Shown piece after piece: positions 36,661 through 48,113 of a stretch of 64,000 nt of DNA. Every line of letters starts with the position of its first letter. Position 1 is the first letter of the stretch. Where the stretch lies: positions 1-64,000 of the forward strand of contig PYSS01000071.1 of the NCBI GenBank assembly GCA_003049465.1, in the 5' to 3' direction. The stretch is from Magnaporthiopsis rhizophila (taxonomy: Eukaryota > Ascomycota > Sordariomycetes > Magnaporthales > Magnaporthaceae). The position numbers and the translations under genes were made by a program. Below the pieces are notes generated by a model. That model saw nothing but the letters and a program-made list of their open reading frames with translations, did no database searches and was not told the DNA's origin.

Positions 36661-38305
36661 CTGAGGAGATCACGATGGAGTAGATAACTAAGGACGGGAG
36701 ACTGCAGAGCAGAAGCGGGTGCTGATTCTCTCGTCCAGTGCTGGTTTTTGGAAGCAGGAACGAGACTATCTATATACACCAGGGCCGCACGGCGGAGGTC
36801 CAAACACATGGCTGGATGCGCCGCCCAGGGCATCTTTGCAAATAAAAGCAAGATATATCGAAGCAGCCTTGCGCTGAGGGCCTCTGCCGCCTTATTGGGG
36901 CGCAGGAGCGTGTGGAAAGCCTATACAAGCCGTGCTACCCACAAATCATCCCAACGTGTGGTAGGACTGGCTGGCTAACCCACCTGTTTGCCACCCTCCT
37001 CGCCGGCGCCCGCCCCTGAATCCGAATCGAGACAAGACAGCTAGCCAGTGAGCGTGAGTGATGGGAGTGTTTCCCGCCCTAGGCGTGCAAAAGGCACCAC
37101 CCACCGGCAGCCAGTGGCCGCCGACAACGGCAAAGGCGTCTTTCGTTGACGGCGACGACGCAGATGCGCAGCACACCCATACACCCCCCTGATACCTCGT
37201 CCAGTTACTCACCGGCGAAAAGCCAGGTTAGTTCGCGTAGCGCGCCAGATGACAGATGGGATATGCACCGCCATCGAAGCCCAGTTTGCGGAAATTGCAT
37301 CTCTCTTTTTTTTTTCCCGTCCCCGCCCCGTCGCGCATTCACTCCTGTCGTTTCCCCTTTCGCCCATTTCCAGTAAAATGAAATAAAAAAAACATCCGAA
37401 TCGAATCCCCGTGACATCCATCGGCTGCAAGTGGCAAGGGCGAAAGCGTTCCCGCCCCACCCCTCAGAGAACCGGATCAGACGCCGAGATGCAGGACAGG
37501 TCTCAAGTGCTAGCCAGTCAGGAGGGAGATTGTGCCACATCTTTGGGGCAGATCCCGCTCTGCCTGGCGGGCAAAGCAGAACCAGCGCTGTGGCGGAGCC
37601 TGACCGAGAGTAGGCGGGTGGCAGCCTGGAGACCAAGGAAACTGCGGGAAAAAAGAAAAAAAGAATTACCATCAGAAGCTCCACGGGAGTTCCACTCAAC
37701 GGTCGGTGTTTTGCCCGGGCACACCCCTCCGGCGACCGAGATCCTTTAATGCCAGCGGGCAGCCTCGGCTGGGGCGTTTGACCACTCCCACAATTCCCAA
37801 AGCCACGGGGACATTACCATGCCGAGGCATCTTTTTCAGCTGCTGTCGTCGGGAATACGAGTGGCTCATGCCGGTGCAATTGCCCGTGTTTCGGCATTGG
37901 TGTCCGTGAACCCACCGCAGGCCTATCGGCTTGTGTGTTGACGAGTTGTCCACGCAGGAGGCCGGTTTCGGTGATGATGCCAAGGGCTCGCCCCGAGGTG
38001 CCATCATCAAGAGGAGAATGTGTCCAAGGATCGGAGGGTTCCACGACGGAAAATGCGGGGGCGTCAACCATAGGGGGGGGTGTATGTGCGTGGTCAACCG
38101 GCTCGGTCGACCGAGTGAGTGTATCTCGGGAGGGCAGGCTGGGGTGGTGGGCAACGAATGAGACAGGCCAAAAAAGCATATTGGCTGACCACGACGCAGG
38201 TAAGATTAACAGGGACGAGAAAAAATCTCTTGCTGCAGCCCAGACTGGGCCGGAAGACGATCCGAGAAAAAAAAAGCGTCGCCAGGGAAAAGACAGAAAA
38301 AACAA

Positions 38306-38341
<36 letters not shown>

Positions 38342-40818
38342 NNNNNNNNNNNNNNNNNNNNNNNNNNAAAAAAAAAAAAAAAAAAAAAAAAAAAGGAGAA
38401 GGACCCTCGGCTGGCCAGAGGCCTGGAGACGAAACAAGCCCCAAGGATGTGGGTCGGCCTCCAGCTAGCTCGCCCGAGCCGTGATGGCAGTGAGACGCCC
38501 CAGACACCCCAATCCCGTTTGCCAAAACGCCCCAGCAGGCTTTCGTTGCCCGGTCCGTCTGCACTGTCAACTTGCACTTGCAAGAACACAAGGAGAGAAA
38601 CGACGGACGACCAAAATAGGAGAGGCGAGGCAGACCCCGAGCCCCAAGCGACTGACTCGGTTCCACACGCAACGGCGCCTGGCCCCAAAGAGACAGCCTT
38701 ACCGCGAGCGTGCAGGTGCAGCGGTGGGCAGCTGGTGCCGACCCAACCCGCTCCGGATGTGTCGACCGCGGATAGGAACGAGAGGAAACATAGACAAACG
38801 AACGTCTGGTAATTCACCCATTCTTCGTGTTCCGATATTCGAGGTGCGTCTCGTCGAATAATGTCTAACTGGTCTGGTCAGCATCTGGTCTCTTCTCCTC
38901 CTTGTCCGCTCTCTCTTTCCTGTCAGGGGCTCCTAGCAGAAGTACCTTGGCTTTTCATCACGATCGATTCACTAACCGATGTCGGAAGTGGCGGAGACAG
39001 AAAGGAACGTCATGGCCTGAGGCAAACCAGACGACCGATCAACCGAACCGGCGATGCGCGAACAAAATGGACCAGCTGCGAAGGGGCTGCCGAGGCCCTA
39101 CTTATACCCGCGAGGAGGAACTCCAATCTGCAAGAGGCGCACGATTTCCTGCGTGACGAGCCCGTCCGGGGTGACCCTGCCTACCTGGCTATCATAAGAA
39201 GTGCGCCTGGCGATAAGAACAGGCCGCCACGCTCACTCTTGGGTGGTCGAGCCTTCATCGGGCGCCCGGTGGTGGCGGCGCCTGAGACCGACGGGAAGGC
39301 TGAAAGAATGCAGCTCAGTGCAGCAGCAACACTCGAGAGAGGCCAGGCTACGCTGCGGCGGATGTTGGCTCGCCCCCTTTTGTCTTTTCGTACACCGAGA
39401 ACGCCACTCACAGGCGCAGGAAGGCAGGCAGATTCCGTCCTAGACAATGGCTGTCAGTGTCGCCTACGGGCGATGCAGACCAACTGTCCACAGAACCGCC
39501 AGACAATTCCAAACGCGGATGGAAGAGAGAAAAAATGAAGCAGAGAGAAGAGGGCCATCTCCTCGCCAGCAGGGCGAAGAACATGCGCCGCGCAGCATGC
39601 AGCCGAAACCAACTTCCCGCACCAGAAGAGCCTCAATGCTGGGCCAGCACCCCAGTATGTCTAACGGCTACCGGGAGCCATTGAGCCGAAGGAGGCGCAG
39701 CAAGGCCCCAGCTGGGCGGCCTCGATGTAAGGCTTCCACCGTCGCAGCTCCTGCTTAACAAGGGGCCGAGATACAGACGCTCAAAACCCAAGGACAGTGA
39801 TCTAGCAAGCGTTCTGGCCACGGTCGGCAACACGGTCTGTGCGTCTTGCCTGAGAATCGTTTGCTTCTCGGCATGGGTTGATCGAGTCTGGGACGACAAA
39901 TGGCGCAGGCATTGGGTACACGAGAAAATAAGAAGATAAAACGAAAACGCCGCCCAGCCCTGTTGACGACATTCCAATACTTTGTGTGACCCTGGCCCTG
40001 ACAGGGGCTACAAAGCCTCTCACGATGGCGAGATCTGGCGTCGATCCGTCGAGCCATTGCGAGCTCTGGATCGAGTCCCCCTCCCTTGCTGGGCTGAAAC
40101 GAGACAAATTCAGGCCGCCAAGCCACTGTTCCTTGTGCTTCAGTGGCTGCCCTACGCGCGGGGGCCCCGTCACGTTCAATGGACGGTTCTAACGCACTGA
40201 CCAAGATAAACAACGTCATAGCCAGAGCTACCCCGACTGGCTTTTGTTCCCTGCTCTCCACCTTCCTCCACCCGATCGGGAACTCGAAGTTTCCAAGCTC
40301 ATGATAATCGATTTCCCCAACGCCGACCAGAGCATTTAACAAAGAGCTCGCTCGGTTGCACGACCTCATCGGCATCGACACTGCGAACACCCGACTCTGT
40401 TTTCAGCTCTGAACTGCTTTTCGCAGGCTACCGTCTGTCTCGGATACCGACTGCGAAGCATTTTCTCGGCAGCAGAGAGTGACCGCATCGCCCACAAAAA
40501 CCGACGTCATCCAAACAGTCGCGTTCTTAAAAGAAGAAAACAAGAGCAACCACCCGTAAGTGCCTCTCGTCCCATCCCAGAGCTCCTCCCCCCTCCCCCC
40601 CTTGCACTTTTCAACCAAACACAAACGCGCCTGCCCAGATCTGCCGATTGTCCCTTCTTCTTCTTCGGATTGTCGTGGGCCTGACAAGGTTGTCCCTAGG
40701 ATCGCACAGTCCAGCCCTCAAAAGAGTCGGGCAAAGAGCCACGAACCAACCAAAAAAAAAAAAAAAAAAAACCCCCCAACCAGAAAAACTCCAAACGAGA
40801 CGAGCATTCCAAGCCACC
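36661..40818. other. 4.2-kb gene-poor region with an assembly gap
   Basis: No gene is supported. It holds a poly(A)-flanked gap (38342-38367, listed separately), purine-rich stretches and the 5' leader of the MARVEL-like gene with a 20-base A tract (40752-40771). The frames around 38.4-39.8 kb are overlapping and motif-free. Confidence 0.5.
38307..38394. repeat. Poly(A) tract containing a 26-base N gap
   Basis: A35 (38307-38341), then 26 undetermined bases (38342-38367), then A27 (38368-38394). The true tract length is unknown. Confidence 0.9.
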
Positions 40819-41283
40819 ATGGACATCTTCCGACACGGCAAGAGCTACCTGCTCTTCGTGATCCTCCACTTCTTCGCCTTTGTGCTCGGCCTCACGGTGG
40901 TCGGCCTGTACGCGCACGACATTCAGCGGGCGCGCGAGGCGGGCCACTACTCGGACCCCAAGTGGGTCTTCGCCGTGGTGGTCGGCGCCCTGTCGGCGGC
41001 GACGTCGCTCGTCTACTTCGTGCCCTTTGTGCTGCGCTTCGCCGTGGTGCCCATCTGGAACACGATCCTGTTCGTGCTCTGGATCGCCGTCTTTGGCGTC
41101 TTTGGCGCCATGTACATCCGCGAGGACCCCGAGGGCGACGGCGGCATCAAGCGTATGAAGGACGCCGTCTGGATCGACCTCGCCAACGCCGTCATGTGGC
41201 TGATCCTGGCCCTCGCCGCCTTTGTCTACTGGTGGGGCCACCGCGAGCGCCACTCGCGCTTCACCGGCCGTGCCAAGGTTTAG
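40819..41283 (+). CDS. MARVEL-like four-helix membrane protein
   Basis: A single exon of 154 residues. The start at 40819 has a strong context (CCACCATGG); the frame is open further upstream, but the protein homology-like part begins here. Four hydrophobic segments are at about 10-31, 49-72, 77-100 and 119-139. They are separated by short loops (HDIQRAREAGHYSDPKW, REDPEGDGGIKRMKDAVW), with a basic cytosolic tail HRERHSRFTGRAKV. This layout, with the conserved W in WIDLANAVMWLI, matches fungal MARVEL-domain proteins of plasma membrane or vesicle membranes. I assign no specific role. The 3' flank contains a diverged repeat. Confidence 0.82.
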   Translation: MDIFRHGKSYLLFVILHFFAFVLGLTVVGLYAHDIQRAREAGHYSDPKWVFAVVVGALSAATSLVYFVPFVLRFAVVPIWNTILFVLWIAVFGVFGAMYIREDPEGDGGIKRMKDAVWIDLANAVMWLILALAAFVYWWGHRERHSRFTGRAKV

Positions 41284-43148
41284 GGAACGGCAACAGAGCT
41301 CGATGGTGGTGTTAACAACGGCAGCTTTAACCGCGGAGGACGAGGAGGAGGAGCCGGAGGAGAACGCTTTACAAAGGCGGGCGGCCTCGGCAGGTGGGGT
41401 GCTATCTTTGGAGCCTAGGGGATCACCGTGTGCGCGAATCCCCTGTAGGGGCGACGTCTGCGTTGGTTCACCGAATGCGGGACACATTCGTGGAGGTTAC
41501 AGACACGGGTTTCCGTCTCGGGGACGGTGTTGCTCAGGTACCCTGGAGTGATCACGGTGCCGGATATCTGGGTTGATTTTCTGGACGCGGGGAAAACTAC
41601 TACATCGGCGGCCGTTTCTTTTGGTTTTTTTGGTCATGAAGGTTACAGACACGAGTTTTCTCTCTGGGATCTACTCGGGGTTGATATTGGTCTGTCGGTT
41701 GGCGTTGGGGCTTGCTTCTTCTTCTTCAGAGCACACGCGATACCCTTTTAGCGGTCGAATGAGCCCATAGGAGCTAGGTAGAAAGAACGCAATAATTTTT
41801 GGTCATTGCTTTGTTGCCCTGTGATATCTATCTCACCATGGCAAAGTCTTCACCACATATACATCCACCAACGCCACCTAGCTGCCGAACCAGTCGGAAC
41901 CGCGGCGGTTAATAACAAGCTCGGCAGACGCATAAAAGTCCAAAGCATGGCTGTCGGGTGTCGCGGACCGAGTCCCGCGTTGCTCGTGGCCAGAACGACA
42001 AAAACGAGAGACGGCCAAAAGAAAACGCGATTCAGCGTCGCACCTTTCGCTTTTGAATTACCCATACCCAAGCGCAAATAAAATACGAAGTTTGTCCATA
42101 TTATGCTACTAGCCGTAAAATATTATAATACTCGTTTTTCGAATGCAAAAGTGGTGCTTTTGCGGCTTTTTTTTTTGTTCACAGTTGTTCGCCGTGATGA
42201 CGTTACCTGATTGAGGAACATAAATTGCAGTCTCATTTCTTTTTCGTCATGGGGGAGGTGTGTGCTGGTAACAGACTGGCTGCTATTCCTACATACAGCA
42301 CACCTGCAGTCTCCTACCCATCTCTGGTCTAGATAGTTGCAGATCCTATTTTCTCGCTGCCCGGCAAAAGAAAGAAAAAGACATGTGAGATCGACGGGTT
42401 TCGTGGTTGACCCGCAACCAAGCTTTGGCACGCAGCCTCTCGGGCATTGTACAGGCGCGCGGATGGATCATCTGGCAGCGTGTCTCGGACTGACGTCATG
42501 GCGCAATGGCGTGGGGCTGAAGGATGGAATAGATCCCAACCCAAAAGCAAAAATGTATGTCTTATTTTCCTGACGGATGTTGGGCTGCAAAACGCTTGCT
42601 TGGCTGCATATGGGGCGACGGGACATGCATTTCCGAAGAGAGCAGAGCAGAGCATCGGACCGAAGGAAAAGTGACCTTCTTTGATGAGCAAAGAATAGTA
42701 GATCCCTTTGTATTCCAACGTCAGAAACAAGGCGGCGAAAGACGGGGGCCCCATTTCATTGCTGCGTTAGCGTCGATCTGCAGCAGGTTCCTTCGAGATC
42801 CCCCGGCGAATCCTTTGCGGGATCCATCTGTGGACCTACGCTGACCGCATTTTGCAATCCACATCCATCTGCATTATGATTCTCTCTTTTTTTTTTTTTT
42901 TTTTTACACGCCAAAATGTCATGATCTTTAGGAGAAGGTGAGCTGTGGAACCACCAGGAAGAGCAACAAACGTGAGCCGGCAAGCCGTGTATGAGCCAGG
43001 ACGTCCCCCATTAAACCAAAGTCCGGACCCTGCGTAATGCTAGCAAATAGGTGCAAGATTTGTGTTTATTGCAAGGGGTTATCTACGTAGTGACGCATTT
43101 TCCGACTGCCAGTGCCCTTATCAAGAAGGCCTTGCTCCCCATCCACAC
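41284..43148. other. AT-richer intergenic region with a diverged direct repeat
   Basis: GAGGTTACAGACACGGGTTTCCGTCTCGGG (about 41491) recurs as AAGGTTACAGACACGAGTTTTCTCTCTGGG (about 41639), roughly 150 bp downstream in the 3' flank of the MARVEL-like gene. From about 41.75 kb composition becomes AT-rich (for example 42.06-42.19 kb) with a T tract at 42887-42905. No gene is recognised up to 43149. Confidence 0.5.
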
Positions 43149-43912
43149 TTAATGTAATGTCTTTGTTTTATACCGAAACACCATGGCGATCCCCCCACTT
43201 GTTACGTGGATACCGTCGTTTTCATAAAGCTGGATGATGTCACCGACCTGTGGATTTATAGGCTGAAAATCGCGTACGATCGTGGTGGATTCGGGGCCAA
43301 TGCTCATTTTCGGCTTGCTAAGCGAAATCGTGGGGCTTTTTCGCACTTGTTCGGTAGCGATCGCTCCTTCGACCTGGTCCCCGGCTTGGGTGCTGTTGAA
43401 ATATTTGCTGGTTAGCAGCTGCTGAACCCATAGCATTGTTGTAAACATTGGCACCAAACCTTTGTGGCCCTTCCAGCGTTGGATGGTTATCAATCAAGCA
43501 TTCCATTCCCCGTGGGATTTTAAGCTCCAGTGGCTTCGGAAGCACAATGATCGCCACCATTTGATTCTCGCATGATATCAGGTCCCTTTCGAGCCAAACG
43601 CACTCCATGGCGTTATCGAAGGAAATGCTCAGCCCTTTGGCTTTGGCTTGTTCAACCACAATGGTATTGAACTTGACACCCCGTTAGGCACGGTTGGCAG
43701 CCGTCAAGTAGGTTATTAGTTGGCTTTCGACTTACACATTCCTTGTTGTATAACAAGAAAAGATCCTTCACCGACCGCTGCAGATACGACATTGGCCACC
43801 GCCATACGCCTACCCTTTCTTTCACCAGTGTCATATCTCTGGCAGGAATGCGAACCCTACCGGCGCTCTCCCGCATACCCGGCAAGCTCTCGACTTTAAA
43901 AAGGGGAGCCAT
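43149..43912 (-). CDS. Unrecognised 210-residue protein (orphan-like)
   Basis: I do not recognise the family. Three exons (43912..43736, 43671..43460, 43392..43149) read 210 residues in one frame. Intron 1 has GTAAGT, a CTAATAAC branch point and a TCAAG acceptor. Intron 2 has an unusual GTTTGG donor but a good GCTAACC branch point and CAACAG acceptor. The protein has no signal peptide or membrane helix. Visible pieces are GRVRIPARDMTLVKERVGVW, SYLQRSVKDLFLLYNKEC, MVAIIVLPKPLELKIPRG and PQVGDIIQLYENDGIHVTSGG. Four cysteines are spread through it. The locus is less GC-biased than neighbours, which fits an acquired or fast-evolving gene (inference). The frame is also open upstream to an ATG at 44074, so the start is uncertain. 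Confidence 0.55.
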
Positions 43913-46900
43913 GGCGGAACTGTCGAACCCTGGCTGTCGCCAAAGTTGGGATCTGACATCTGCTGAAGTCGGGTGGCAAGCGGGGTACTGAGCCGATGAG
44001 TATTCCCAGTCGGATCTGCCCTGTTGTCCAAGAGGATCCGCCTCTCCACTTGGGTGGAAAGTCCCGCCACTCAAAGGCCACCCACTTCAACGAACCAAAG
44101 GAGGGGCTGACCCAGCGATCGGCAGACCGACCGAAGCCGAACCGTCGAGACAGGGAAAATGGCAAAATGAGGAGTGGAAGGGGGTTAATCAACATCCTCC
44201 AGCGTGGGCGTTTAGGCACTGCCACAACCATCTCTTTTTTCCTGGATTATCAGGGGTGACACGCGGGAGGAGACAGGGCGCAATTTGATGACTGATGCCC
44301 GTGCATGCTCTTCCGCGTATCTGTTTGTCCGACTGCTTTTCTACGGTTAGATAAGGAGCCGAAGCCGAGCCCCTCAATGGAAAGTGCCGCTTCTGCCGAG
44401 TGGTTCTCCCTTGGTTGCTGCAGGCGTTTAATGCCCGCACTTCCCGCTGCATTATCCCCGCTCCCCGCTCGAATGAGAGGGCGACTTTGATAGTTAGCAC
44501 TTATTTACAGAGGGGTCATGGCCATGGTCCAGTCTCGAACGAGGATAAATGAGAGAGGAGGGTGAAGGTGGGGTCTTGGGCTTGTTTTGTTAGCCACGCA
44601 GCCATCCGCAAGCCTCGCGCCAGACCCGAATTCGGTTGCGCCATTATGACGGTGCGTAGAGAAGTACAACATCAGGTACCTCACCTTGCACAGGCCAGCA
44701 AGGTGGCCGTCCAATCTTGGATTGCGGTGTTTATAGGAGCTTTCTCCCACGGGCAGACCAGGTCAGACGAATGGCAGGGCGACACAAACACAAGACCCGC
44801 CAGTGTTGCACGGCAAGCAAACAACTGCGTTTCGTCCCGGCGGGCGGCTCTTGGTTTTTCTCCCTTGTCTCCCTCGGGTCACTCGAAAAAAAAAAAAAAA
44901 AAAAAAAAAAAACCGTCGGGCGGGCAGATGCTTTGCTTGGCACCGCTAGCTAGCGGGAAAATGCAAGCCCTGCCTGCTCTGGTTCGTCCTTTTCGCCACG
45001 ATGCCGATCGCTATGCCGCTCATTATTTTTTCCTTGCGACCAACGAGAAAAAGTTGCTCGCGGCTGCATGCATGCATATGCGCCACCCAGCCACAGAGAG
45101 ACAAAGACAAGGTGAGGTTGCAGCGGCCATGGAGGGACAGCGGCTCAATAAGGTTCCCTTGACCGGCTTGCAGCATCACAACGACCAGCGTCCAATGGGC
45201 CGAACCAATACCTGGTGTTTCCTGGTTCCCAGCAGTGGGGAGGGGAGGAACTGCGCGGCCCCTCTTGTCGCGGCAAATGGGAAGCCCGTCTTGGCGACGT
45301 GGCCAGGGACAAGAGGGGGAGGGAAAAGAAGCAAGAAATAAACCCTTCTTTTTTTATCGGATCGACAAGCACGCTGGGGCTTCGTTGCAATACAGCCAGA
45401 CAGGGTAACCATGGTCCCCGTAAAACAGGCCAGGCAAAAAAGATATAACGTTGCAATCAAAAAAAAAAAAAAAAAAAAGGGAGAGGAGAGTGGGGCCAAA
45501 TCGTGATGGTGGACAGCGAGAGTTCACAGCAGGATCCGGATGGTGGCATTGTCCCGTCCTCGTGTTTTTTGCTCCAGCGAGCGGTTACTCCCTGGTGCCG
45601 TCCGCCGACCTCCGATGAAGCAGAGGAAATGCTCTCCTTCCCCTTGGGGGACAAAAAAAGAGAAGAAAAAAAAAAGCATACGTACCCAAAATGAAGATCC
45701 CGAAGCTCTGAGCCAAATCCGGGGATGGGCAGCTAGGGATTCCCACCTAGTGGCACCTCTAGCGCGTGTTGACCATGTCGATCAGACAAGAGCCCACGCG
45801 CCGATCTCCCTTCGGGCCTTTGGAGGGGGAGCTCCCGAGCGAGCAGCAGCAGACCAGGCCAGACGGACCCCTTGGCCGTCGGGACTGTGCAGATTCTCGC
45901 TCTGACTCCCTCTAGCCCCGCGGCTAAAAAAACATCCATGTTCTCGACTGTGGCACGGCCACCTGTCGACTCCAAGTAAACTTTTCTCCAAAAAAGCCCG
46001 CACGCTGGGCTGCTATGTTATGCCTCAGCCCAAACGGTGCTAGGATTACTGTGAGGGCCGGGGACAAACGTCCGGTCCGCCATCACAGGGCAACCCGAGC
46101 CAGCCCCTTCCCTACCAGTCAGCCCAAAGTTTCCCTTTTATCCTTCCCCCGTGTTCGTTCCAGAACAACCTTTTTGTTAGCGTGCATTTGTCTTAGCGTT
46201 TTTCTGGCGTAAGCAGCCACACACAACTCTACAGAATCCGACCCACCAATCTCTTCCTGACCTTGCCCTGCCTGGCGAACCCTGGGCTCATGGATGGCGC
46301 CAATGAGACGAGCGAGAGAGAGAATGGAAGAGAAGGCGAGGAAAGGGGAAGGCTTCTCTGCTGCTGCTGCTCTCCACAAGTGAGGGCAAGCGCCCGCCCG
46401 CCTCGACGCGGCCGATACAGGGAGGACGTTTCCGTCGCCTGTCAAGTGTAACCCTTCTGCTGGTGCCCTCTCTGTCGAATATATTGCGTGGCACCTTTGT
46501 TTGGTGCACATTTTCCCTCTATTTCACCCCTCCCTGCATGGCCATTCCATTTCTCCCTTTGCGACCCTGGCTAGGTGGTACAGGCTTGCAGATATCAACT
46601 CCCCTCAGATCGCGACATGGCCGACATCGGCCGGGACTCTGGACGGGAAGGGGATCGCTTTGCCTGGCGCCCTTTCCCCGTGCCATCTATCTTTGTCTTT
46701 GGGGATAATTTGATCGCACCCCCTCATTTTTGAATACCTACCCAGAGCGGCTGCCGGATTCAGGTTTCAATCAATCTCCATACCCGCGGATTTTCAGGTG
46801 GTTCCCTGCTGCTGCCAATTCCGTAGGAGCCGCTCCGTCGTTCGCCTACAGTGAGAGTGAAGCAAGAGACCCACTTCTATCACAGCAAGAAGCCAACCAG

Positions 46901-48113
46901 ACATCCAGGCTTTAACTCCACTGCTGCAGGCGGCCCTGGCGCCGAGAGGGTGGGTGCAGGCGGGTTGAAGGTGGGCAGTTGCAAGGATGGGGTGGGCACA
47001 CTCTGATGTTGCACCCACCTCTCCCACACAGCCGAGCTCTCCTGCCGGACAGACACACTCACACGCTCACACTCATACATCACACACCCACAGCCAGCGA
47101 GGGAAATTGACAAGTCTGTCGCTGCTGTCTGTTGCTTTGCCTGCTCTCTCTTATTGGTACATCGATGCCTCACCTCACTCACCCTGGACTCGGCACAAAG
47201 GGAGAAGAAAAAAAGAACAAACACACAACAGAGCCCAGCCCAGGCACGGATCACGGCACAGTGAGAGGGCCTCTAGCTCAGGTCGTCGGCAGGGGCACTC
47301 TTAGCTCTCTTACCTAACCTTCAGCATGACGCGGTACACGACCCTGCTCCTTCCTGGACGACACCGTTGACGGCGCAGTTCTTTTTGTCTGTTCCCTTTT
47401 CTGTACCTCCTGAGCCGCCCACACGCACACACACTGCAGCTGCAGCCTGGGCCTGGCGCCCATCCGCCGCCACCCTAGCAACCTATCCTGTCCTCAATGT
47501 CTCTAGCCGCCACCAGAGATTTTTATCTTTTATTTTTTTATTTTCATTTTCGTTTTATCTCCTTGTCCAGCACTACTAGCACTTGCCGCCTCGGTGGGGC
47601 CCGATTCTTATATCGTTCCTTCCCCAACGACGGGAGCTTGATGTGCGTGCGGAGAGCTACCGTACCTACCTTACGCTCTCAGGCGACGACGCCTCTATCT
47701 CCATACGGCCACCATCATCAATCAGCCCACCTCTCCCCCGAAACATAACCACCTATTACGCACCCACTGGCCGACGCCATCCTGTCAGACCGGCTTCTCA
47801 CCATCTCTTACTCCCTTTCAATCATCTCTTACTGGTTACTGCCAGGTACCCTACCCTGCCCATCTCCGAAGCTACATGCGTGGTATCTTTGTTCCCCGGC
47901 AACACTACTCGGCCTCGCTCCCTTCTCTTCCCTTTGACAACAGTCTCGCCTTGGCTCGAGCAGTGCTTTGGCAAAGAGTACCGAGTCGACTCGCAAGTCG
48001 ATTGAGAAGGGAATGCATCTCTCCCGCACCCCACAAGCAAGCACTCCAGTGTAAAACCGAACCAGCACCAGAAACCACCCACAGACCAGCCAACCATCGC
48101 CACACCAGCAACA
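43913..48113. other. 4.2-kb gene-poor region
   Basis: No gene is supported. It includes A tracts at 44886-44912 and 45459-45478, and a long pyrimidine-rich leader before the gene at 48114. A 259-residue plus frame near 44.6-45.3 kb spans a poly(A)-encoded lysine run and is rejected. Confidence 0.5.

Noticed and set aside
44562..45341. 259-residue plus-strand frame
   Set aside because: It runs through a 27-base A tract as polylysine, has no motif, and overlaps other frames.
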